Shown here: positions 14,455 through 21,433 of the stretch, in pieces | Layout of the letters: each line of letters begins with the position of its first letter | Position numbering within the stretch: position 1 is the first letter of the stretch | Origin: a virus | Reading direction: 5' to 3' (one strand) | DNA: 53,108 bases | IMG/VR virus record: IMGVR_UViG_3300037076_000071 | Coordinates: 1-53,108 of that record | The notes under the pieces: generated by a model | The model's database searches: none | Told to the model about the DNA's origin: nothing | The model's input: the letters and a program-made list of their open reading frames with translations, nothing else | Position numbers and translations under genes: made by a program

Positions 14455-14826
14455 ATGCGGTTAGTAAACGATCATATAGTTGAAGGCGACCACGCTCCGC
14501 AGTTAAAAATTGAAGTTTTGGACGAGCCGGGTCAAGGTGGAGCGAATCACGAATATGTGATTGCGTTCGAGGGTGAAAATGGGAGAGGCGTAACCAACCG
14601 TATCTCATTTCAAAACGGGCCGATCCAGGAATATGGCGTCAATGGTGTCACGCAAGAGACGCTTTTGGCCATCGTGATTGACCGGCTGCGGTGTTTCCAG
14701 GCGGGACCGTTCGCATGTGCGGCAAATGCGATGGCTTTGCACCACACTGAGGCTGCTTTGGAGCTTCTACAACAGCGCACGAAGGACAGAATCGCTCGTG
14801 GCGTCGAAGGACATACAAAGTTGTGA
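14455..14826 (+). CDS. Tad1/Acb2-like candidate anti-defence sponge
   Basis: 123 residues. The C-terminal part SFQNGPIQEYGVNGVTQETL, then LLAIVIDRLRCFQAGPFACAANAMA and a charged end RTKDRIARGVEGH, matches the pattern I know as the Acb2/Tad1 hairpin domain. Those proteins sequester cyclic nucleotide signals (gcADPR for Thoeris, cyclic di/trinucleotides for CBASS). The first 50 residues are a beta-rich domain as in Tad1-size proteins. Which signal it would bind is unknown, and the family also contains uncharacterised members. GGGAAGGAAA precedes the ATG. Confidence 0.65.
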   Translation: MRLVNDHIVEGDHAPQLKIEVLDEPGQGGANHEYVIAFEGENGRGVTNRISFQNGPIQEYGVNGVTQETLLAIVIDRLRCFQAGPFACAANAMALHHTEAALELLQQRTKDRIARGVEGHTKL

Positions 14827-15026
14827 AAAAGCGGTTCAATTTGACGAAGGATGAAGCCCGGTTAGTGAGGACCGGGCTTAAAATCCTCAGAGATAGTCTC
14901 TACGTCGGGCCGGATTACGATTATTACCGGACAGAAGGCGACCAAAAGTACAGACGTGAATTACAACGATGCAAAAGAGAGTTGTTAGTGGTCAAAGACT
15001 TACTAACTGCACTCAAAGGAATGTAA
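14823..15026 (+). CDS. Unknown basic helical protein, 67 aa
   Basis: GTG start overlapping the previous stop. Two charged helices (LTKDEARLVRTGLKILRDSL and ELQRCKRELLVVKDLLTAL). Possible nucleic-acid or protein adaptor. Confidence 0.6.
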   Translation: MKKRFNLTKDEARLVRTGLKILRDSLYVGPDYDYYRTEGDQKYRRELQRCKRELLVVKDLLTALKGM

Positions 15027-15030
15027 AAAC

Positions 15031-15234
15031 GTGTTTCAATGGCTTTATAACCTCATTGATGACTGTCCATTTCATCAAAAAAAGCAAGAAAGGTGCGATC
15101 ATGTGTCGGCCACCATCGTAAAATGGGTTGAACATGGCACTCCGATGGTCGAAGTTACGTGTTTTGAATGTGGTTTCCATGATCGTGGTCCTGTTTACGC
15201 CGATCCTGACACCTGGGTGGAGACTTTGCTGTGA
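15031..15234 (+). CDS. Small zinc-binding protein, 67 aa
   Basis: GTG start. Cys/His pattern CPFH, CDH, CFECGFH fits one zinc site. Stop overlaps the next GTG start. Confidence 0.6.
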   Translation: MFQWLYNLIDDCPFHQKKQERCDHVSATIVKWVEHGTPMVEVTCFECGFHDRGPVYADPDTWVETLL

Positions 15235-15635
15235 GTGTAAGTCGTGAAGAGCTTCTAAAGCAGTGCGAACGTGAATTAGACGTGCGTGTTGTCGATACGA
15301 AGTGCCACCGATGCGGTGGAACCGGCAAAATTCATGTCTCTGTTGGCGACGGCTACATGGGTTATGGTTTGGATCGGGTTCGAGCAGACGACGAAATTCG
15401 TGATTGCCCAGAGTGTACGGACATTCCATCCGATTGCCACTTGCCGCCGACTCTTGACCAGACTTACGATCCATATTTCAACTACAAAACTGACACGGAT
15501 GCTGCCATGCGAGATTTGAAAGCGTTCCACGGTGGTTCATCAAATCAGTGTTCTCGTTGTGGCGGGTCGTTAAGCATAGAAGAGTATCACGACTGCGACC
15601 GAGAGATGGAATGGCAGGAACGGTATGGAATATGA
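15231..15635 (+). CDS. Double zinc-ribbon protein, 134 aa
   Basis: N-terminal REELLKQCERE motif resembles the paralogous motif at 11700 and 27834. Zinc motifs: CHRCGGTG (25-32), CPEC (59-62), CSRCGGSL (107-114). GTG 15231 overlaps the previous TGA and the stop overlaps the next ATG. Probably an adaptor. Confidence 0.65.
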   Translation: MSVSREELLKQCERELDVRVVDTKCHRCGGTGKIHVSVGDGYMGYGLDRVRADDEIRDCPECTDIPSDCHLPPTLDQTYDPYFNYKTDTDAAMRDLKAFHGGSSNQCSRCGGSLSIEEYHDCDREMEWQERYGI

Positions 15636-15808
15636 CCGACGACCAGCTAAGAAATTTCGGCTATGTCTGCGAAAAGTGCAACGCCACCGTGCCAGAAAAC
15701 GCACGCAGCCGGATTCCATCTGTGAAGACTGTTTTGCGAAGATGGGCGAGCAAGAGCAATCCAAATACATGTCGGATGGCAAGTAAGTCATTGTTGTGGT
15801 ATAAATAG
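15632..15808 (+). CDS. Zinc-ribbon protein with an apparent frame break
   Basis: From ATG 15632 the first 22 residues contain CEKC and end around VPEN. Reading then makes better sense in the -1 frame, which gives KRTQPDSICEDCFAKMG and a stop at 15786; CxxC plus CxxC would complete one ribbon. The zero frame continues to 15808 with an Arg/Ser-rich tail that overlaps the next promoter. The switch would occur at the run GAAAAC (about 15694-15700). Either a one-base loss, a sequencing error or recoding. Confidence 0.5.
   Translation: MTDDQLRNFGYVCEKCNATVPENARSRIPSVKTVLRRWASKSNPNTCRMASKSLLWYK
15800..15807 (+). promoter_or_regulatory. Late promoter TATAAATA
   Basis: Perfect T4 late -10 octamer, 6 bases before the ATG of the GIY-YIG gene. 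Confidence 0.65.
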
Positions 15809-15813
15809 CCACA

Positions 15814-16293
15814 ATGGGATTCATCTACGAAATAACTTGTGTTCCGACAGGCAAACGCTATGTGGGGCAAACTTGCAAAAAGAAAGTCGAGTACCGATGG
15901 ACTGACCATGTGTATTACGCCGTCAAACGCAATGGGAAAACCAAACTAGCGAATGCAATCCGAAAGTATGGAGCACAAGCATTCCAATGTAAGATTTTGG
16001 AATGCTGCGATGACTTAGATCAACGAGAAATTTATTGGATAAAAACGCTTGGCACGATCAATGAATTAAATATCTCCGCTGGCGGAAATGCTTCTACAAG
16101 GGGAATGAAGCGGTCGCCGGAAGTCATGAAAAATTGTTTGTTGGCTGCTCATAAGGCCAACAAAGGTCGAGTACAGACAGAGGAAGAAAAGAACAGACGC
16201 TCAAAGTCAATGCAAGGAAAACCAAAAAGTTTAGAGCATCGGCAGAATTTGAGTAAAGCGAGAATAAGATGGCTGAAATCAACAGGGCAATAA
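15814..16293 (+). CDS. GIY-YIG homing endonuclease with NUMOD3
   Basis: 159 residues. GFIYEITCVPTGKRYVGQT is the GIY-YIG core, with the conserved Arg (YRWTDH) and Glu (QREIYWI near 80) of the catalytic domain. A NUMOD3-like DNA-binding segment follows (RGMKRSPEVMKN, SKSMQGKPKS). Such enzymes cut specific DNA and spread their own gene. It is inserted right before the Pth2 gene, overlapping it by 25 bases, and has its own late promoter. Confidence 0.85.
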   Translation: MGFIYEITCVPTGKRYVGQTCKKKVEYRWTDHVYYAVKRNGKTKLANAIRKYGAQAFQCKILECCDDLDQREIYWIKTLGTINELNISAGGNASTRGMKRSPEVMKNCLLAAHKANKGRVQTEEEKNRRSKSMQGKPKSLEHRQNLSKARIRWLKSTGQ

Positions 16294-16646
16294 AACAGTG
16301 TATCGTCATGCGAAACGACTTGAACATGCGCAAAGGTAAGATGTGTGCTCAGGCTGCGCACGCTTCGATTCAATGCACACTTGAATCTGTGCTTTATGAT
16401 GTCGGGCCGTCAAAAGTCATGATCCAATGGTTGACAGAAGGCATGACAAAGATCTGTGTCCGGGTCGATTCAGAATTGGAATTGATGGAAATCAATAAAA
16501 AAGCATATGATGCTGGTCTGAATGTGCATCTTATTAAAGACGCCGGTCTCACAGAGTTTAAGGAACCAACGTTTACTTGCCTAGCTATTGGTCCTGATTG
16601 GGCCGACAAGATTGACAAGATTACAGGAGAGTTGAAACTTTTATGA
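16269..16646 (+). CDS. Peptidyl-tRNA hydrolase 2 (Pth2 family)
   Basis: 125 residues, the normal length of the catalytic domain. The family signatures are present: LNMRKGKMCAQAAHASIQC (18-36), a central block with KICVRVDSELELMEINKKA, then DAGLTEF and FTCLAIGPDW near the end, closing with KIDKITGELKLL. Pth2 removes the peptide from stalled peptidyl-tRNAs; it is the archaeal/eukaryotic type, rare in bacteria. Together with the phage tmRNA it suggests control of ribosome rescue. Stop overlaps the next start (ATGA). Confidence 0.85.
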   Translation: MAEINRAIKQCIVMRNDLNMRKGKMCAQAAHASIQCTLESVLYDVGPSKVMIQWLTEGMTKICVRVDSELELMEINKKAYDAGLNVHLIKDAGLTEFKEPTFTCLAIGPDWADKIDKITGELKLL

Positions 16647-16822
16647 CTAATGTAACAGGATTTCTTTTAATGACCGTGGCAGCGCTTTGTCTAGTGTTCG
16701 CTGTCGGGTCCGTCGCAATCACACCGGCTGCAACGGCGGTTGTGGCTGGCATGTATTTCGGAATTCTACTAAACAAGTCGGGAAAGAAGGAGGAAGATGA
16801 AGAAACCGAAAAAGACTCCTAA
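16643..16822 (+). CDS. Small membrane protein, 59 aa
   Basis: Two hydrophobic stretches (VTGFLLMTVAALCLVFAVGS and AATAVVAGMYFGILL) followed by a highly charged tail (KKEEDEETEKDS). Overlaps Pth2 and the MazG-like gene. Function unknown. Confidence 0.65.
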   Translation: MTNVTGFLLMTVAALCLVFAVGSVAITPAATAVVAGMYFGILLNKSGKKEEDEETEKDS

Positions 16823-17321
16823 GTATCCAGACGGACAGTTTCAGTTTGAAGATGAATACTGTTCACAAGTTCCGTGTGCTCAATGTGTAAACCCGATGTT
16901 GAAAGGTCTCCACACTTGTAAAAAGAAGAAAGGGAAAAAATCAATGGGTGCTAACAGCAAAAAGAAGCAGACAAAGCAAACCAAGTTGCGTGACCAAGAA
17001 GACAAGGCCCGCAATGCAAAAAGCAAACAAGAAGACTACTTCGCCAAGTTAGCCGATGAAGCTGGCGACAACGACGAAAATGATGAAAACGATGGAATTG
17101 CCGAAGTAATGACCGCAGTCGAAAAGGAACTGCGTCGGGCTGTGGATCTTCATGGCGGAATGCGATCCTGTCACGAGGGTTACGCAGTCATTCTCGAAGA
17201 GGTTGATGAACTGTGGGAGCACATAAGATTGAAGTCCAACCTACGAAAGAAAAGTGAAATGCGGCTGGAAGCAATCCAGATCGCAGCAATGGCGGCACGG
17301 TTCGTTGTGGATCTTTGTTAG
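16797..17321 (+). CDS. MazG-like nucleotide pyrophosphohydrolase
   Basis: 174 residues with a perfect AAGGAGGAAG site before ATG. N-terminal 30 residues hold a CxxC zinc pair, then a long Lys/Gln-rich linker. The C-terminal 65 residues (SCHEGYAVILEEVDELWEHI, then EAIQIAAMAARFVVDLC) match MazG-like all-alpha NTP pyrophosphatases (E-x2-E-x-E metal site). These remove or sanitise nucleotides or lower alarmone effects. The linker extension is unusual. Confidence 0.7.
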   Translation: MKKPKKTPKYPDGQFQFEDEYCSQVPCAQCVNPMLKGLHTCKKKKGKKSMGANSKKKQTKQTKLRDQEDKARNAKSKQEDYFAKLADEAGDNDENDENDGIAEVMTAVEKELRRAVDLHGGMRSCHEGYAVILEEVDELWEHIRLKSNLRKKSEMRLEAIQIAAMAARFVVDLC

Positions 17322-17525
17322 ATGAAATACAATATCGAAATCAACATCCGCACAATTCCGGTCGGCGCACGTACCGAAATGAATGAAATGGCTGTCCTTT
17401 ATGTTGAGGCTGAAAATTATAGCAGCGCTTTGGAACGCACTTTCACGGCACTAAAATCATGCAACTCTTTCAAAGAGTTCATGGATAAGATCGGCATGGA
17501 CACGGTGAAGTACGGCACTTCGTGA
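17322..17525 (+). CDS. Unknown small protein, 67 aa
   Basis: Starts at ATG 17322 directly behind the MazG-like stop. Beta strand, helix, helix layout (IEINIRTIPVG, NYSSALERTFTALKSC). No family recognised. Confidence 0.65.
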   Translation: MKYNIEINIRTIPVGARTEMNEMAVLYVEAENYSSALERTFTALKSCNSFKEFMDKIGMDTVKYGTS

Positions 17526-17537
17526 TAGGATATTGAC

Positions 17538-18452
17538 ATGGCGTGCATCGAAAAAATTTACAGCGTATCGGCAGTGATCGGCAATGGGGCGTGCAATGGC
17601 AACTGCCCCTTCTGCGCCGGGACGTATCTTAGGCCGCAAGCTCTTGACGTTTCCCCTTTGTATTGGAAGAACTACGCATCGGCAATCAAGCTGTGCGCCC
17701 GGTACGGTGGCTGGTCGCTGTCGCTGACTAGTTCCGGCGAACCGACTTGCGATCCACGGGCCATTACCAAGGCATTGGATGTTTATTCTGAATGTGCGGC
17801 ACAGGGCGCTTACATGCCGAATGTCAACCTATTCACGAATGGCATCCTGCTAGGCGACCGAGATTATTGCAACAAGTGGTTGCCTGAATGGAAGCGTCTT
17901 GGACTGACGAACATTGCAATTTCCGTTCACTCCGTGGATCGTTGGCGGCAAGGTGCGGCTTACGGAATCAACAAACCGTTTCCAGAACACATGTCGTTCA
18001 TTCCGCAAGAGGCATTCGGCTACCCAAAATTTGAAGACATCTTCGCCAATATCCGAATGCACGGAATCGGCGTCCGCACGACGTTGCTATTGCGCCGGGG
18101 AGAGGTTGACTCCTGGTATACGTATAAAGCCTCTGTGAAGCGTCTGATAGCGATGGGGTCCGACAACATCACTTCCTGGCCTGTGGGCCTTCCTGATGGC
18201 TCCAGAAGCGAATACACGCCATCTCGTTGGGGTCTGGCAACTATCCGGCTGTGGTTGAGAACCCAGGCGAAGCTCTGCCACGGTCACGTCTGGGGCGGCG
18301 GCGTCTACGACTACAACGGTGCAATCCTTCGCATGACCGATTACGTCACCAAGCATGATCCCGATCTGGACTTTGTACGCCAACTTGTTGTTTTCCAAGA
18401 CGGCACGGTTGCGTACTCGTGGATCAAAGACGGCGCTCTCTGCATGAAATAG
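17538..18452 (+). CDS. Radical SAM domain protein
   Basis: 304 residues. CNGNCPFC (C19, C23, C26) is the CxxxCxxC motif that holds the 4Fe-4S cluster of radical SAM enzymes. Downstream features fit the barrel: SSGEPTCDP near 65, LFTNGILL near 96, ISVHSVD near 127. No extra auxiliary-cluster cysteine set is obvious. A late Trp/Gly segment (HGHVWGGGVYDYNGAILRMT) may shape the active site. Substrate unknown; DNA base or peptide modification are possibilities. No obvious partner gene stands next to it. Confidence 0.85.
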   Translation: MACIEKIYSVSAVIGNGACNGNCPFCAGTYLRPQALDVSPLYWKNYASAIKLCARYGGWSLSLTSSGEPTCDPRAITKALDVYSECAAQGAYMPNVNLFTNGILLGDRDYCNKWLPEWKRLGLTNIAISVHSVDRWRQGAAYGINKPFPEHMSFIPQEAFGYPKFEDIFANIRMHGIGVRTTLLLRRGEVDSWYTYKASVKRLIAMGSDNITSWPVGLPDGSRSEYTPSRWGLATIRLWLRTQAKLCHGHVWGGGVYDYNGAILRMTDYVTKHDPDLDFVRQLVVFQDGTVAYSWIKDGALCMK

Positions 18453-18454
18453 CC

Positions 18455-18461
18455 TAAATAC
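18455..18461 (+). promoter_or_regulatory. Late promoter TAAATAC
   Basis: The sequence CCTAAATACAGGC directly before GTG 18466 is repeated almost exactly before ATG 23968. Supports GTG as start. Confidence 0.6.
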
Positions 18462-18465
18462 AGGC

Positions 18466-18678
18466 GTGACAGTGCGACTCAAATATGGTTTGAATATGGC
18501 CGGTCAATTCGTTCCAAAAGGGACGGAGCTTGAAGTATTGGACGCCACCGACGAACGGGTACAAAAAGTCTGGCCTGGGATTCAAGCCAAAGTTGGATCG
18601 AAAGCGGTGGCCGTCCAATTTTCACATTTAACATTTCCCACGTTTGTTCATGTCAACGAAGTGGATTTTGTTAGTTGA
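18466..18678 (+). CDS. Unknown small protein, 70 aa
   Basis: Strand-rich (KYGLNMAGQFVPKGTELEVLD), possibly an SH3- or KOW-like barrel. GTG start set by the late promoter. The end overlaps the convergent DUF2934 gene by 8 bases. Confidence 0.6.
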   Translation: MTVRLKYGLNMAGQFVPKGTELEVLDATDERVQKVWPGIQAKVGSKAVAVQFSHLTFPTFVHVNEVDFVS

Positions 18679-18901
18679 GTACGTCTCTCTTGCCGGGAAC
18701 TGGTGGAATGGCTGGCGGGACGGACGGAGGTTTAATCGGTTCTTCTTTCTTTTCTACTGCGGATGCTGCATTGCTCATTTCTTGAGTAAGGTCTTTTTCA
18801 GCGTCTAACCAATCCTGTTCGTGGTGGCCGTGTTGACTTCCACGTTCAATCCACAATTGGTGAGCACGCTGAGTAATCTGCTCATTTGTTGGGGTTTTCA
18901 T
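18671..18901 (-). CDS. DUF2934 protein
   Basis: 76 residues from ATG 18901. ITQRAHQLWIERG, then QDWLDAEKDL, is the DUF2934 pattern, a short helical domain found in many soil bacteria; the tail is Pro rich. A late promoter (TAAATAC) lies just before the start. Function unknown. Confidence 0.7.
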   Translation of the reverse strand: MKTPTNEQITQRAHQLWIERGSQHGHHEQDWLDAEKDLTQEMSNAASAVEKKEEPIKPPSVPPAIPPVPGKRDVLN

Positions 18902-18908
18902 AGTGCGG

Positions 18909-18915
18909 GTATTTA
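18909..18915 (-). promoter_or_regulatory. Late promoter TAAATAC
   Basis: Seven bases before ATG 18901 of the DUF2934 gene. Confidence 0.55.
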
Positions 18916-18919
18916 GCAC

Positions 18920-19363
18920 TTATTGGTAATTTTCGTCTTGAATGATTCCGAATTTGCTGAAATACCGGAGCGGACGCCATTTATGATCGTTGACGTAGAA
19001 GCCCCACTTGTGATAGGGTCTGCCGCACAATAGCAAAGTCCAGGCACCTTCCTTTGGAATGTCCAGGTAGTGCCGTTTGGTTGCCGTCGAGCGCCACACA
19101 GAGCCAGCAGAAACCTCAAACGTCCCATCTGGTGTGATATTCTTGTAGCGACCTTTGAGGATGATGGAGACGAAATTGGTGGCATGATCGTGGAAAAAGC
19201 GCCGGTCATCGGATTTGATCCAATGATGGAGTCTGATGGTGTAACCGAAGAGAACGAGAGTCCAACGGTAAAGATACGGGCACTCAGGTCTGCCAAGTGC
19301 TTCCTTCCAACGAAACTGGAAGAGCTTTCCGAATTTGCTATGATTGCTGGACCCGGTTGACAT
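18920..19363 (-). CDS. Cupin-like protein
   Basis: 147 residues. FHDHATNFVSIILKGRY (H-x-H followed by a Gly turn) and a later conserved turn with RHYLDIPKEGAWTLLLCG give the two-motif layout of cupin barrels, a possible metal site. Enzyme or binding function not readable. Start overlaps the stop of the upstream gene. Confidence 0.6.
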   Translation of the reverse strand: MSTGSSNHSKFGKLFQFRWKEALGRPECPYLYRWTLVLFGYTIRLHHWIKSDDRRFFHDHATNFVSIILKGRYKNITPDGTFEVSAGSVWRSTATKRHYLDIPKEGAWTLLLCGRPYHKWGFYVNDHKWRPLRYFSKFGIIQDENYQ

Positions 19364-19587
19364 TAGAAAATTGTCGCTTGAATCACCAGACTAGTACCAG
19401 CTTTGGTGATAGTTTTCTTCAGGACGACAGCCTCTCCCCATTTACCGCAGCGGCGACCACCAAGAGTTACGGTATCGCCTTCAGCAATGTTAGTGAGACG
19501 TTTGTCGTTGGGTGTGGGAAGCCAGTAAGTAGTTTGTCCGTTATTGCTGGCTTTGATGTTTTCGACTTTGGCGTTCTTACTCGCCAC
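19363..19587 (-). CDS. Unknown small basic protein, 74 aa
   Basis: GTG start at 19587, 29 bases after the tRNA-like gene. Beta-rich with GGRRCGKWGEAVVLKK; a KOW/SH3-type fold is plausible. AAAGGAAG lies upstream. Confidence 0.55.
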   Translation of the reverse strand: MASKNAKVENIKASNNGQTTYWLPTPNDKRLTNIAEGDTVTLGGRRCGKWGEAVVLKKTITKAGTSLVIQATIF

Positions 19588-19616
19588 TGCATGGTTACAG
19601 TACTTCCTTTAAGTTT

Positions 19617-19745
19617 TGGTCAGCGGGGAGGGAATCGAACGCCCCGACCTCATCCGTGTTGGTCGTCGTCAAACTGCACTCTGACCGGATGTGCTCTGTC
19701 ACGATGAGACTTTCATCCCACCGACTGCCACTGAGCTACCCGCCG
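19617..19745 (-). tRNA. Aberrant tRNA-like gene, 129 nt, two insertions
   Basis: All outer parts of a tRNA are present: a 7-bp acceptor stem (CGGCGGG with CCCGCTG, one G-U), TA, D-stem GCTC/GAGC, anticodon stem CATCC/GGATG, a T-arm with TTCGATT (one mismatch in the stem), discriminator A and encoded CCA. A normal gene would be 76 nt. Here the D-loop has about 29 extra nt (containing GATGA/TCATC and GTC/GAC pairing) and the anticodon loop about 24 extra nt; 76+29+24 equals 129. No standard anticodon can be assigned. It has a strong promoter of its own. Confidence 0.6.
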
Positions 19746-19756
19746 ATTACAAATTC

Positions 19757-19785
19757 ATTCTATCACACTACTTGGTTGCTGTCAA
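19757..19785 (-). promoter_or_regulatory. Sigma70-like promoter of the tRNA-like gene
   Basis: TTGACA, 17 bp, TAGAAT: near consensus. Predicted start is about 5 nt before the acceptor stem. Confidence 0.7.
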
Positions 19786-19918
19786 ATCGTTGGTGGTCGG
19801 ATCGCCGTTCGTGCCCATGAATTATGGCAGGAGCGGGATGCCCGGAAGGATCGCCAGAAGTCGATTGGTTCGCAGCCGAAGAGGAACTGCTAAACGATTG
19901 CTTCATCAATGGATTCAT
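19763..19918 (-). CDS. Possible small Ser-rich protein, 51 aa
   Basis: ATG 19918 overlaps the stop of the upstream mini-gene (ATGA). MNPLMKQSFSSSSSAANQST begins a Ser-rich, disordered peptide that ends inside the tRNA promoter. Weak evidence. Confidence 0.35.
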   Translation of the reverse strand: MNPLMKQSFSSSSSAANQSTSGDPSGHPAPAIIHGHERRSDHQRFDSNQVV

Positions 19919-20007
19919 GTGTCAGGGATTCGAGATCCTGTGAGTTCTGCAAGGTCTGCAATTTCTGCGAACGGATCTGTTGGAAAAGCAAGTACTGGTG
20001 TTGCCAT
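19915..20007 (-). CDS. 30-residue peptide behind a strong promoter
   Basis: MATPVLAFPTDPFAEIADLA is the first half. ATG 20007 lies 6 bases after TACAAT of a near-perfect promoter, so it should be a leaderless message. No other gene fits that promoter. Confidence 0.5.
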   Translation of the reverse strand: MATPVLAFPTDPFAEIADLAELTGSRIPDT

Positions 20008-20013
20008 GATTTT

Positions 20014-20042
20014 ATTGTAGCAAAGGATTTGGAGTGCGTCAA
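20014..20042 (-). promoter_or_regulatory. Sigma70-like promoter
   Basis: TTGACG, 17 bp, TACAAT, 6 bases, ATG 20007. Confidence 0.6.
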
Positions 20043-20123
20043 CTCGCCATATTCTCATGGTTTCTGGAGAGGCGGTGCTATACTATTTACAAAGTCCAGA
20101 TTTCCGGTCGGCAAGTGCTTGAA

Positions 20124-20465
20124 TTATTTGATCTCTCCGACGCTTGTCAGAAAGTCATTCGCTTCCTGCATGAACTTGTCGGCTTGGTCCAGGATCTTGC
20201 GAAGCACCCGTTCTGAGTCGAGTTTCAAAAATTCATCGAACGTCTTGGCGGTGCCGATGATGAACAGTTGCTCGTTGAGGTCGCTGATCCCAGTTTGTAA
20301 TGCCGCCGTCACCATACTGATCGGATAGTCAGTCAAATGGTTGCCGGTGAACTTCCGCAAGGCTTCGACCTGTCGCCGTGCCTTACTGCGAAGGTAGTAG
20401 AGTCTCCAGGCATAGATGCCCTTGATGCAGACAGTGTACGAGAGTTGTTCAAACCAGAGTTTCAT
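20124..20465 (-). CDS. Unknown protein, 113 aa
   Basis: ATG 20465 chosen; the longer frame adds a poor N-terminus. Aromatic start (MKLWFEQLSYTVCIKGIYAW) that may sit on the membrane, then a Arg/Lys helix, then a long acidic helical region. Function unknown. Confidence 0.6.
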   Translation of the reverse strand: MKLWFEQLSYTVCIKGIYAWRLYYLRSKARRQVEALRKFTGNHLTDYPISMVTAALQTGISDLNEQLFIIGTAKTFDEFLKLDSERVLRKILDQADKFMQEANDFLTSVGEIK

Positions 20466-20472
20466 ATGGCTC

Positions 20473-20853
20473 CTAATAACGATTGCGAAGTGGACCATAA
20501 AGCATGTACGCAACCATTGAACTGGCGGTGCGTTGCGCTTCCACTTCGTCTACCTCTTGTGCGATGCAGCGGGCGTTCCATTCGCACGGAAGAGCCTTCC
20601 CACCGTATGATGCCAGCCGGATGATTTGGTAAGCGCTGGTGGTCAGTGGAAGGCCGAAATAGGCATCCTGGCCGTCGAACTGCTGTCCGTTGTGAACCAC
20701 CTGGAACGACTTGATGGTTCGCAGCAAACTTTCTACGGCTTCCTCTGGAATTCTCCCGGCAGAATGGCAACCGTGGTCGTCACGAAGACGTGCTCGAAAA
20801 CAGCCGACGTGTCCAGCCGGATCGAAGTAGACTTCAATTACTGGTGCGTGCAT
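20473..20853 (-). CDS. Unknown protein, 126 aa
   Basis: AAGGAG lies ahead of ATG 20853. The frame is open far upstream, but that part lies over two other genes in another frame and is not coding. Visible blocks: DPAGHVGCFRARLRDDHGCH and FGLPLTTSAYQIIRLASYG. No family recognised. Confidence 0.65.
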   Translation of the reverse strand: MHAPVIEVYFDPAGHVGCFRARLRDDHGCHSAGRIPEEAVESLLRTIKSFQVVHNGQQFDGQDAYFGLPLTTSAYQIIRLASYGGKALPCEWNARCIAQEVDEVEAQRTASSMVAYMLYGPLRNRY

Positions 20854-21073
20854 TGCGGTTCTCCTTGTTGCGCTCTCGTTGAATCGTGACGGCGGTACCT
20901 TGAGTCCACACTTCCCCACCGATGGGATCGAGCCAATGCACAATCCGCACACAGCCGTTCTTCTTGCGCTCGACACAACGCCAGCCGTACTTGGCAAGCA
21001 TAATTTGATTTTTTGTGCCGTGGAATGTCTCACCAGCGAACTTACCGGCGACGATGTTGATTTTGTTGTCCAT
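20834..21073 (-). CDS. Unknown basic protein, 79 aa
   Basis: ATG 21073. Beta-rich, with MLAKYGWRCVERKKNGCVRI and IGGEVWTQGTAVTI, resembling small SH3-like folds. Overlaps the next gene by 20 bases. Confidence 0.6.
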   Translation of the reverse strand: MDNKINIVAGKFAGETFHGTKNQIMLAKYGWRCVERKKNGCVRIVHWLDPIGGEVWTQGTAVTIQRERNKENRNARTSN

Positions 21074-21077
21074 GATG

Positions 21078-21383
21078 TTATCCCAAGATGTATTCGAGCG
21101 TACTGAACCATCCAGCACCGGCAAAGGCTTGCTTCATCGTCTCGTCGGACAGTAAGGATTTGATGCTCATTTCGACAGACATGACACCTTTGTGCCGGAT
21201 GCCGCCAAGGATGTGCATCGAAGGTTTCCCGAAGGATTCGACCGGGAAGGGAATGGATTCTCGCAATCGCTGCGCCAGACCTTCGGCAAATTCCAACTCC
21301 GTGGAATAGCAATCGCTGTTGACAGAGACGGTGGTCGTTCCGTTGCGGAAGTTTCCTGTGTAGCGAAATTCGTAGTTTAGCAT
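21078..21383 (-). CDS. Unknown protein, 101 aa
   Basis: Begins MLNYEFRYTGNFRNGTTTVS, beta-rich, then helices. Lies 8 bases after the -10 box of a promoter with the shared 18-bp element, so leaderless. First gene of its transcript. Confidence 0.65.
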   Translation of the reverse strand: MLNYEFRYTGNFRNGTTTVSVNSDCYSTELEFAEGLAQRLRESIPFPVESFGKPSMHILGGIRHKGVMSVEMSIKSLLSDETMKQAFAGAGWFSTLEYILG

Positions 21384-21391
21384 ACAAATCC

Positions 21392-21433
21392 ATTCTACCA
21401 GAGCCGACCACCGTTTGTCAATAGATGTATCAA
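21392..21433 (-). promoter_or_regulatory. Promoter with the shared 18-bp element
   Basis: TTGATACATCTATTGACA at 21433-21416, 18 bp, TAGAAT, then 8 bases to ATG 21383. Downstream end of the macro-domain gene. Confidence 0.7.

Noticed and set aside
20854-21411. Upstream part of a 312-codon minus-strand frame
   Set aside because: It lies over two better genes in another frame; only the last 126 codons, after an AAGGAG site, are kept.
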